Positions 48,174 through 55,796 of a stretch of DNA of 64,000 bases are shown here, one piece after another; within the stretch, counting starts at the first letter, position 1; each line of letters starts with the position of its first letter. This DNA comes from Synechococcus sp. WH 7805 (GTDB lineage Bacteria; Cyanobacteriota; Cyanobacteriia; PCC-6307; Cyanobiaceae). The notes under the pieces are model-generated. The model was not told the origin of the DNA and did not search any database. It saw only the letters and a list, made by a program, of their open reading frames with translations. The translations under genes and the position numbers were made by a program. The stretch is taken from positions 1,854,110-1,918,109 of the forward strand of contig NZ_CH724168.1 in the NCBI RefSeq assembly GCF_000153285.1, in the 5' to 3' direction.

Positions 48174-49394
48174 GTGGATTTTCAGCAAGCTATTCAGTGG
48201 TTTAAGCAGGATCCTTGTCTGCCGGGGCTGGATGATCCGTATCGGGTTTATGCGGCTTTAAGGGAAGAATCCGCCATTCATTGGTGTGAAGGTCCGAACT
48301 TGTGGATGATTGTTGCTTATCAAGAGGCTGTTGACCACATGAAGGATGCTCGCTTTAGCCGGCAGAGTCACCTTGATGAATTGATTGCCCGATTTGGCCA
48401 TGGCCATATTTTTGAACGCCAGAAAAATGATTTGCCTTATATGGATGGACATGAACATGCCCGTTTAAGACATCATGTTACTCAGGCCTATCGGGGTATA
48501 GATTTTCAACTGTTGGCAACATTCAGCCAGGCGTTTTTGCATGATCGCTTTCAGGCGATTGCTGGTGAGCCAGTGATTGACCTCGTTCGCGAGATTGCCA
48601 ACCCCCTGCCAGTGATGGTGGTCAGCGAACTGATGGGAGTGCCTTCTGAGCAGCAGGAGATGGTCTGTCAGAAGGTGGGTGCCTTTGTGCGTGCTCGCGG
48701 GTTGACACAGACGCAGTCCACTATGGAAGAAGGTGATGATTCAATGGGCTTTTATAATGAGTATTTCCTGCCATTGATTCGAGAAAAGCGTCAGCATCTT
48801 TCTACAGACTTGCTGAGCCGTTTGATTTCGGATCATCAGGAAAACATGCATCTCACTGATGAGCAATTGCTGTTGGTGATCAGCAGTAATTTCTATTCCG
48901 CAAGTATTTATACTCTTCGGCTGCTGGTTGGCACAGTCGCCTGGGCTCTGTCTCTGCATCCGGAGGTGTATACGCGAATTCGAGCTGATCGTCAGTTGGT
49001 CGCACCTGCGCTTGAAGAGGTGTTGCGCTGGGACCCGCCCGCTCAGGCGATTAATGCCAGTACGGCTCTTGAGGATATGGAGATTGATGGAAAAATAATT
49101 CGGGCTGGTGATTCAGTTTCTGCCTTGGTGAGTGCCGCAAATCGTGATCCTCGCGTGTTTGAACATCCGGATCAGTTCCTGATTGATCGGAATCCGAATC
49201 CCCATCTCAGTTTTGCGCCTGGTCTGCATCAGTGCCTTGGCCTTCACCTGGCGAGGATGGAAGGAGCATGCTTCCTGAATGCACTCTGTGATCATTTTGA
49301 ATCACTTGAGGTTGTTGAAGGTGAGAGTCGGCGTTTGCTTGGTGACCGTTTCCGAGGGTTTGATCGACTCTTGCTCAAGGCTTCGCCTGTGTAA
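48174..49394 (+). CDS. Cytochrome P450 with an atypical I helix
   Basis: A 406-residue soluble P450 of bacterial class. The heme loop is FAPGLHQCLG with Cys354 as ligand, and ExxR is EVLR at 282-285. The I-helix segment where AGx(D/E)T is expected reads ISSNFYSA (about 236-243), so the acid-alcohol pair used for O2 activation is missing. This may point to peroxide use or non-hydroxylating chemistry. The start is GTG at 48174. Its TAA overlaps the ATG of the next gene. It is the first gene of a lower-GC cluster. Confidence 0.92.
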   Translation: MDFQQAIQWFKQDPCLPGLDDPYRVYAALREESAIHWCEGPNLWMIVAYQEAVDHMKDARFSRQSHLDELIARFGHGHIFERQKNDLPYMDGHEHARLRHHVTQAYRGIDFQLLATFSQAFLHDRFQAIAGEPVIDLVREIANPLPVMVVSELMGVPSEQQEMVCQKVGAFVRARGLTQTQSTMEEGDDSMGFYNEYFLPLIREKRQHLSTDLLSRLISDHQENMHLTDEQLLLVISSNFYSASIYTLRLLVGTVAWALSLHPEVYTRIRADRQLVAPALEEVLRWDPPAQAINASTALEDMEIDGKIIRAGDSVSALVSAANRDPRVFEHPDQFLIDRNPNPHLSFAPGLHQCLGLHLARMEGACFLNALCDHFESLEVVEGESRRLLGDRFRGFDRLLLKASPV

Positions 49395-50299
49395 TGGGGC
49401 TGGAATTCTTGGCCCGGCCGTTGGATTACATCGAATGCCTGTTCATTTCTGCAGCGCAGGAGCCTAGAGAGTCGCCTCTTGAGAGAAACCTGATTCATAG
49501 CGTTGAATCAGCCCTGGCTCATGTAGAGCGTCGTCTTTCTCAGGGGTTGAGTCGTTGGTTGGTTGTGGCTGTGAATGATCAACCAGGTTTGGATCAGCTT
49601 GATGAGCCGAATTTCTGCGTGGCTCATTTCCTTGAACAGGTTAGTGCGCGATGGATGCGCAATCAGGTCACGATGATCGCTGATGTGGGATTGTCTCCTT
49701 ATCTCGCTTCTGGCCACAGTGTTGTGTTGAAGGAGGGTCTGGTCGATCTGGAGGCCTCCTATCAGGCTGCGATTCGTCTGGCTTTGCGATTCGCTGACGC
49801 AGGCGCTCATTATGTGGCTCCTTGTCTTTCATTGCCTGATCAGACATCCCGGTTGGGCGCTGCTTTGAGAAGTAGAGATCTAGTGTGTGGATTGATGCCT
49901 TACAGCACGAAGTTTTCCTCGTCGTTGTATGGACCTTATCGGTCGACGGTCGGCTCCTCGCTGGGGTTCGCGCGCAAAAGTTATCAGTTTGATTTCTCTG
50001 ATGCAGAGATGGCACTTCACCAAATGGATGAAGACTTCAAGCAAGGAGCGGAGATCGCCATTGTGAAACCAGCGTTGCCTTATCTCGATGTCCTGCAGGA
50101 CGCTTGCTGTCGCTCAAGGCGTCCGGTGGCTGTCTATCACGTGAGTGGTGAGTATGCGATGGCGATGGCGGCAGCTAAGACTGGTTTGTTGGATCCCCAA
50201 GCCTATTTTTCTGAGATCCATGCTGCGTTCGCCCGTTGTGGGGCTCGTTATGTGATTGGTTATGCAGCTGATCATTTCCTGCATCATGTTTCTGATTGA
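49394..50299 (+). CDS. HemB (5-aminolevulinate dehydratase) paralogue, divergent
   Basis: A 301-residue protein whose C-terminal half is plainly HemB-like: STKFSSSLYGPYRS (Lys173), SYQFDFSDAEMAL, AIVKPALPYLDVL (Lys225) and AVYHVSGEYAM. Both Schiff-base lysines are present. In contrast the metal/lid segment reads DVGLSPYLASGHSV, lacking the Cys or Asp ligands of Zn- and Mg-type enzymes, and the conserved APSDMMDGR block has become APCLSLPDQ. The protein is also about 25 residues shorter than HemB. It is unlikely to be the heme enzyme and may condense another aminoketone. It is coupled to both neighbours. Confidence 0.85.
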   Translation: MGLEFLARPLDYIECLFISAAQEPRESPLERNLIHSVESALAHVERRLSQGLSRWLVVAVNDQPGLDQLDEPNFCVAHFLEQVSARWMRNQVTMIADVGLSPYLASGHSVVLKEGLVDLEASYQAAIRLALRFADAGAHYVAPCLSLPDQTSRLGAALRSRDLVCGLMPYSTKFSSSLYGPYRSTVGSSLGFARKSYQFDFSDAEMALHQMDEDFKQGAEIAIVKPALPYLDVLQDACCRSRRPVAVYHVSGEYAMAMAAAKTGLLDPQAYFSEIHAAFARCGARYVIGYAADHFLHHVSD

Positions 50300-51465
50300 T
50301 GCGAATCCTGGTGGTTGGCTCTGGTCCGGTTGGGCTTATGTTCTGCGCCAAGCTGTCTCGGGAGGGGCACGAGTGTGTCTTGATTGAGCGTCATGATTTC
50401 AATCAGACATTTTCGAGAGCCTCAACGCTTCAGCCAGCCACCCTTGAGCTTCTGTCTGAATTTGCCTGTTGGCCTGAGCTTTTGGCCCAGGGAGAGGTTG
50501 TCTCAGATGTCATGTCTTGGAATCTCGAACGATCGACTCAACAACGATCAAGCTATGACGCGCTGTCGGCTCAGACCCGATTCCCTTACCGATTGCATTT
50601 GCATCAGGCTGCATTGCGCGCGGAGTTGATCGCCGAACTCCAAGCTTCCAGGTGTTGTTGTCTGGTGGACAAGGCCGATGCTGTCGCCCTGCAGTTTGAT
50701 CGTTGCAACCAAGGCGTATCTGTACGGGTCAATCGCTTTGGATCAAGTGGCTTGAGCCAGACATTTCAAGGAGATTATCTGATTCTCTGTGATGGAGCGC
50801 GCAGTGTGTTGCGTGATCAGCTGGGTCTTCGTTTTGAGGGGTATGACTTGCCAACCCCAGTTGTGCGTCTTTCCGTGCCAATGATTCCTGACTCTCTGCA
50901 GGGGCAATTGGCTGGGGTGTCTTATGTCCAATCAGAAGGTGGTTCGGTGAGCTGCCTCAAGATGACCGACGGTTGGCGTTTTGTACTGCGGCCTCGCTTA
51001 TCTGAACTGCGGCAGGCACTAGCGGGTACTGCATGGGCACGGCAACGTTTGGCCGGCGTCTTCAGGGATTGCGTGCCGGCTCAGTGGTGGGAATCGATTC
51101 CGGCCATGCGTGACTCCTATCGCGTTGCGCAGCGTTGTGTGAAAACCCGACAAGTGCAAAGGGTGTTTCTTTTGGGTGATGTGGCCCATGTCACCAACAC
51201 CCGAGGAGGTTTGAATATGAATTTCGGATTAATAGAAGCCTATGCATTGGCATCCTGTTTTTTGAACCATCCTGATTGGCAAGCATTGCAGCATTGGAAT
51301 CTGACCTGGTCGCGTTTGACGCAAGATGCCTTGATGGCGCGCACCCAGCAGTTGCTGGCGGGACGGACTCCTCGTTTCCTGAGGTCTTCTAGTGAGTCGT
51401 TTGGGGCGCTGATGCGTGCTTCACTTCTTGACCTACTTTCGTATTCAAAGTCTTTGCGCCGATGA
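50299..51465 (+). CDS. FAD-dependent monooxygenase (PHBH/UbiH type)
   Basis: A 388-residue class A flavoprotein monooxygenase. GSGPVG (7-12) binds ADP, LILCDGARSVLRDQLG is the DG motif, and FLLGDVAHVTNTRGGLNMNF is the GD motif with the usual Gly-rich end (family GDAAHxxPPxGGxGxN). The changed residues after GD are mild. It would hydroxylate or epoxidise an aromatic or activated substrate using NAD(P)H. ATG at 50299 overlaps the preceding stop (TGATG), and its stop overlaps the next ATG (ATGA). Confidence 0.9.
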   Translation: MRILVVGSGPVGLMFCAKLSREGHECVLIERHDFNQTFSRASTLQPATLELLSEFACWPELLAQGEVVSDVMSWNLERSTQQRSSYDALSAQTRFPYRLHLHQAALRAELIAELQASRCCCLVDKADAVALQFDRCNQGVSVRVNRFGSSGLSQTFQGDYLILCDGARSVLRDQLGLRFEGYDLPTPVVRLSVPMIPDSLQGQLAGVSYVQSEGGSVSCLKMTDGWRFVLRPRLSELRQALAGTAWARQRLAGVFRDCVPAQWWESIPAMRDSYRVAQRCVKTRQVQRVFLLGDVAHVTNTRGGLNMNFGLIEAYALASCFLNHPDWQALQHWNLTWSRLTQDALMARTQQLLAGRTPRFLRSSSESFGALMRASLLDLLSYSKSLRR

Positions 51466-52250
51466 CTCTTGAATCAATGCACTCTGTTGGGCTTTTGGTG
51501 CCTCCTTCCAATCCAACGCTGGAAATCGAGCTCAAACAGCTCTTGGATGATCAGCCTTATCTTTATGTGTCCAGGCTTCCTGTCTTCCCTGATTGTGACC
51601 TAGCGGAACGCAACAGGCGTTATCTGCAGGAGTATCTGGATACTTCGCTTCGCTTTGGCAAGCTACCGCTGTCTGCCATTCTTGTTGGTCTTACCGGTTC
51701 AAATTATGCGTCAGGACCGGGAGAAGATAGGCGTTTTTGTGACGAACTCTCGGCGAGGCTGAACGTTCCATTTGTGACCACCAGTCTGGCCATCCTTGAA
51801 TTGCTCCATCATTTGCAATTCAAGCGTCTTCACCTTGAACTTCCTTATCCGCAATGGCTCATCAATGAGGCGAAGTGCTATTGGGAGCAAGCTGGCATTG
51901 AAGTTGTTGCTGCCAATTCGATTCTTGATGCACTCCAGGTACAGGATGCTTACGCGATTGACTCCGAGGCTTTGGAGGATTATCTTCAATCTTTGACGTT
52001 TCAGGATGGCGCTCCTGTTCTTCTTTCAGGAACAGGGATGCGTACGGTTGGGGTGATCGAGGACTTGATTGATCGTTATCCTGCTCCGTTGCTGTCTTCC
52101 AATCTGGCAGCGGCTCGCTGGCTTCTATCTCGTTGTGGTGATCGTGGACTTCGTGGTTCGGTCTTGTTTTGCAAGCTGTACGAGAAACTCGAGCATTTTG
52201 CATCTATGAGTGACTGGTCTGAAGTTGATTCACTGTTCAATCCCTTCTAA
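51462..52250 (+). CDS. Maleate isomerase / Asp-Glu racemase-fold protein lacking both catalytic Cys
   Basis: A 262-residue protein with the maleate-isomerase/arylmalonate-decarboxylase-type start VGLLVPPSNPTLEIEL. At the first active-site loop (family ACTSGS) it has VGLTGSNYASG with Leu77. At the second (family SCTNLRT) it has LSGTGMRT with Gly190. With both catalytic cysteines gone, classical two-Cys racemisation or isomerisation is not possible, so the chemistry must differ, or it acts as a binding protein. It is the fourth gene of the coupled cluster. Confidence 0.78.
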   Translation: MTLESMHSVGLLVPPSNPTLEIELKQLLDDQPYLYVSRLPVFPDCDLAERNRRYLQEYLDTSLRFGKLPLSAILVGLTGSNYASGPGEDRRFCDELSARLNVPFVTTSLAILELLHHLQFKRLHLELPYPQWLINEAKCYWEQAGIEVVAANSILDALQVQDAYAIDSEALEDYLQSLTFQDGAPVLLSGTGMRTVGVIEDLIDRYPAPLLSSNLAAARWLLSRCGDRGLRGSVLFCKLYEKLEHFASMSDWSEVDSLFNPF

Positions 52251-52263
52251 CTTTTTTCTGTAT

Positions 52264-53661
52264 TCATGCTTCGGGTAGTAGGCCATTGCTGAGGTCTCCC
52301 TCAAGCCAATGGTTGACTAATCGTTCGGCACATCGTGTTTCAAGATGATCTTCCAGTAGGCGCTTGGCTTTCGTGATCCGGTCATCAATGCTGAGAGGAT
52401 AGCCTGGGTCGCCTTTCAGATATTTGCATTCAGCGCGACTTCTCCTCCCTTGTTGGTCAGTCAGATTCAGCACAGCCCAGCGTCCTGATTGATGATCATT
52501 GGCCAGGAGTTTGGTTCGACTCATGAGGATGGCCACGTCTGGATGATGCAGCCAGCTCTGATTAAAGATGTTTGTACTCGTATCACCTGTCAGCAGGCAA
52601 ATGCAGGTTGCGTATTGCAGGCTGAACTGAGCCTGTATGCGATTTCTCGGTTCGCTTTGGTCGCAATAGTTGATTGCTTCAGGGTAAGTTTCAATTGTGA
52701 TTGTGCTGGGGATATCTTGTTGTCTCAGGGTCTGTTCTGAGTGATATCCGTGGCTTTGGCGCCAATTCAGAGCAGCTTCCATGCCGTAGTGCAGGTGGCG
52801 TGCCCCTGGATAGAGCTTCACATAGCTGTCTTCAATCGCGAATTCCGCTCTGATCGTGAGGTCTGGTGCCGATGGCCAGCGTTGTTGATGGTCGCTTGAC
52901 GTTCGCCCTGGTCTGGCTGGTCCGTGCAATCCGGCTCTGGAGGCTAAGGCCAGCTGCAGCCCTGTTAGGGCAGACAAGCCGGAGTAGAGCAAGCGTGAAC
53001 CGCTTCCCGCCTCCACAGGTGCAAACAGGCTTCGACTCATCTGACAGAGAGCGCCATTGATCGCGCCTCTGGTTTGCTCCGGTGTTGTCTTCAGAAGTGT
53101 GCATGCGGCCACGGTCGCCGCGATGGTTCCCCATGTGCCGTCCACGTGTTCCCCGGGGGGTACGGAATACGCTTCACCGAATCGGGTGCCGATTTCATAG
53201 CCCTGAAGAATGGCCCGCAAGATCTGATCGAGCGTGCAATTCAGACTCAGGCCCAGCCCGATACTGATTGGAACCACGTGAAGTGCGGGGCGGCCATGGG
53301 CCTTGGCATTGCCTTCAACCAATTCATTCCATGGAGCTGCTGCTGACAGCACGCTGATCAGGCCGTGGATACTCAGTTTTTGTCGGATCCCAGGAAAGTG
53401 CAGATGACCTGGCTCGAGATTGGCATTGTTCTCGCTGTATGCCTGAATGAGATTGCTGGACAATCCATTGATGATGACCGCACATGTGTCGAGTAAGACG
53501 AGGCGTGTTGCTTGAATGATTGATTGCTTCTCATGTGTTTGATCGTGCTTCCACTGTGTCTTGATTGCCTGGCTTAGTGAGGTCGCTTCTGTTCCCCATT
53601 CACGCCAGTCATTGCTTTTATTCGTGCTATGACCAGGCTGTGTATTGGGGGCTGTAGACAT
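52264..53661 (-). CDS. MmgE/PrpD family protein
   Basis: A 465-residue protein. VVPISIGLGLSLNCTLDQILRAILQGYEIGTRFG and GTWGTIAATVAACTLLKTTPEQ (quoted in parts: GYEIGTRFG, TWGTIAATVAACTLL) match the MmgE/PrpD helical domain. The family includes 2-methylcitrate dehydratase, cis-aconitate decarboxylase and iminodisuccinate epimerase. The usual acidic active-site block around HxxDxDD is replaced by NELVEGNAKAHGRP, so the reaction is uncertain. It is on the opposite strand, convergent with the four-gene operon, and its ATG overlaps the divergent MFS ATG by two bases. The cluster position suggests it works on an intermediate. Confidence 0.8.
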   Translation of the reverse strand: MSTAPNTQPGHSTNKSNDWREWGTEATSLSQAIKTQWKHDQTHEKQSIIQATRLVLLDTCAVIINGLSSNLIQAYSENNANLEPGHLHFPGIRQKLSIHGLISVLSAAAPWNELVEGNAKAHGRPALHVVPISIGLGLSLNCTLDQILRAILQGYEIGTRFGEAYSVPPGEHVDGTWGTIAATVAACTLLKTTPEQTRGAINGALCQMSRSLFAPVEAGSGSRLLYSGLSALTGLQLALASRAGLHGPARPGRTSSDHQQRWPSAPDLTIRAEFAIEDSYVKLYPGARHLHYGMEAALNWRQSHGYHSEQTLRQQDIPSTITIETYPEAINYCDQSEPRNRIQAQFSLQYATCICLLTGDTSTNIFNQSWLHHPDVAILMSRTKLLANDHQSGRWAVLNLTDQQGRRSRAECKYLKGDPGYPLSIDDRITKAKRLLEDHLETRCAERLVNHWLEGDLSNGLLPEA

Positions 53662-54838
53662 GCGTGCGAGCCAGAAATTTCCCTTGACGATTCTAGGGGC
53701 GGTGATGGGAGTGAGCATCGGCAACATGTTCTATTCCCAGTCCCTGTTACCCGTCATTTCTTCAGCATTTGACTTGCCGTCTGGTCGTGTTGGGGTCGTG
53801 CCGGTGATGCTGCAGGTGGGTTTGTTGACCTCTCTTGTGTTCCTCTTGCCGGCTGGAGATCTTCTAGATCGCCGTAAAATGCTTCGCTTGATTGCTTGTG
53901 GGGCATCGCTGTCGGCTTTTTCAATTGTCTTGTCAGGAGACTTTTCGCTACTTCTTGTTGCTTTTTATGGTTTGGGTTTTTGTTCGTTAAGCTCGTATAT
54001 TCTCCCCGCTTTTGTTTCCGGTCTGGTTGGCCCTCATGAGCGAGGGTTTGTGATCGGCAGATTGCTCAGTGGTCAGTTTGCAGGCATCCTCTTGTCCCGT
54101 TTCTTTAGTGGACTGATGGCGCATTGGTTTGGCTGGCGGAGCATTTATTTGACGTCTGCAGTTCTGATGGGTGGAGTCGCTCTCTTGTGGCCTCGTTTGA
54201 TACCGCCTGATACCGAGAGTGTGAACGAGCCCTATGCACTCGTGATCAGTCGTCAGTTCTCATTGTTTCGGCGTTTTGATGTTCTCAGGCAAGCCTGTGC
54301 CAGCCAAGGCTTTCAATTCGCTGCTTTTATTGTTGTCTGGACAGGGCTTTCATTGCGTTTGGCGAATCCCCCCTGGTCGTTCGGCCCAGCCCAGATTGGT
54401 GCTTTCGGTCTTGTTGGGCTGGCCAGCATCACATCCGCAGCCTGGGTTGGTCGCATGGTGGATCGATTCGGCGCCCGTCAGGTGATCACAGGGTGTTGTG
54501 GGATGACCTTGCTGGGAGTGATCGGTCTGATTGTTTGGGATACATCCGTTGTGGCGATTCTTGTCTCAATGTGTTGTATCGACTTTGGAGTGCAGGGAAG
54601 TTACGTCGCGAATCAGTCGCGGGTGTTGTCGCTTGATCTGGCAGCACGATCAAGGCTCGGTGCCTTGCTCTTCATCTCTGCGTTCGGTGCTGCGGCTGTC
54701 AGCGGTCTTCTTTTGGTGAGACTTTGGCCCATCTGGGGATGGCACGGTGTTTTATACCTGGCTTTAGGGCTGGTTCTGCTGGCCATGCTTTCCCAGTGTT
54801 CTGGGCTGACCATTGCCAGACCATCCCCCTCTTCCTGA
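53660..54838 (+). CDS. Major facilitator superfamily transporter
   Basis: A 392-residue protein with about 12 hydrophobic helices. It carries the loop motif GDLLDRRKML after helix 2 and the motif-like VGRMVDRFGARQVI between helices 8 and 9. By its place at the end of the cluster it probably exports the pathway product. A start upstream at 53645 is possible. The start region overlaps the divergent PrpD-like gene. Its 3' end overlaps the probable TTG start of rluD by 26 bases. Confidence 0.88.
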   Translation: MRASQKFPLTILGAVMGVSIGNMFYSQSLLPVISSAFDLPSGRVGVVPVMLQVGLLTSLVFLLPAGDLLDRRKMLRLIACGASLSAFSIVLSGDFSLLLVAFYGLGFCSLSSYILPAFVSGLVGPHERGFVIGRLLSGQFAGILLSRFFSGLMAHWFGWRSIYLTSAVLMGGVALLWPRLIPPDTESVNEPYALVISRQFSLFRRFDVLRQACASQGFQFAAFIVVWTGLSLRLANPPWSFGPAQIGAFGLVGLASITSAAWVGRMVDRFGARQVITGCCGMTLLGVIGLIVWDTSVVAILVSMCCIDFGVQGSYVANQSRVLSLDLAARSRLGALLFISAFGAAAVSGLLLVRLWPIWGWHGVLYLALGLVLLAMLSQCSGLTIARPSPSS

Positions 54839-55796
54839 ACTCTCGTTTGACCAGGCTTTTGGTGAAGGCCAGGGAGAGCTGCTCAGCCTGACTTACCCCA
54901 AGCCTTTGCCCATGCGGCTTGACCGCTGGCTTGTGAGCCAGCGTCGCGAACAGAGTCGCGCCCGAATTCAGAAATTCATTGATGCGGGTTTGGTGCGTGT
55001 GAATGGTCGAACGGGTAAAGCGAAGACCCCCCTGCGTCAGGGCGATGAGGTGCAGCTCTGGATGCCCCCACCTGAGCCGCTGCCCTACCTGAAGCCTGAG
55101 GCGATGGATCTGGATGTGCTTTTCGAAGATGAGCACTTGATTGTGATCAACAAGCCCGCTGGCCTCACCGTGCACCCAGCCCCTGGTAACAAGGATGGAA
55201 CCCTGGTCAACGGTCTGTTGCATCACTGCCCGGATCTACCGGGGATCAGTGGCAAGCTCAGGCCGGGAATCGTGCATCGTCTGGACAAAGACACCACTGG
55301 CTGCATCGTGATCGCCAAATCCCAGGAGGCACTGGTGAAGCTGCAGGTGCAGATCCAAAAGCGCATTGCCTCACGGGAGTACCTCGCGGTGGTGCATGGG
55401 GTGCCGTCAGGAGACAGCGGCACGATCGTGGGGGCCATCGGCCGCCACCCGGTGGATCGCAAGAAATATGCGGTGGTGAGCACCGAGAGCGGTCGTTTTG
55501 CTTGCACCCACTGGAGCTTGCAGGAGCGGCTTGGTGATTATTCGCTGCTGCGTTTCAAGCTGGATACGGGGCGCACGCACCAGATCCGCGTGCACTGCGC
55601 TCATATGAATCACCCTGTGGTGGGTGATCCCACCTACAGCCGTTGTCGCAAGCTGCCGATCGAGTTGCCGGGCCAGGCCCTGCACGCCTTTCAGCTGGGC
55701 CTCGATCATCCAATCAGCCGCGAACGAATGCTGTTTGAAGCGCCATTGCCAGGCGTGATGGTGCGGCTGTTGAACAAACTCAGAAATCGGAATTAG
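54813..55796 (+). CDS. rluD: 23S rRNA pseudouridine synthase RluD-type
   Basis: A protein of about 327 residues: S4 RNA-binding domain (MRLDRWLVSQRREQSRARIQ) followed by the RluA/RluD catalytic domain with the active Asp in RPGIVHRLDKDTTG and the block GRTHQIRVH. The TTG start at 54813 lies inside the MFS gene; an ATG at 54912 would start at the S4 domain itself. The gene probably followed ylqF before the cluster arrived. Confidence 0.93.
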   Translation: MPDHPPLPELSFDQAFGEGQGELLSLTYPKPLPMRLDRWLVSQRREQSRARIQKFIDAGLVRVNGRTGKAKTPLRQGDEVQLWMPPPEPLPYLKPEAMDLDVLFEDEHLIVINKPAGLTVHPAPGNKDGTLVNGLLHHCPDLPGISGKLRPGIVHRLDKDTTGCIVIAKSQEALVKLQVQIQKRIASREYLAVVHGVPSGDSGTIVGAIGRHPVDRKKYAVVSTESGRFACTHWSLQERLGDYSLLRFKLDTGRTHQIRVHCAHMNHPVVGDPTYSRCRKLPIELPGQALHAFQLGLDHPISRERMLFEAPLPGVMVRLLNKLRNRN

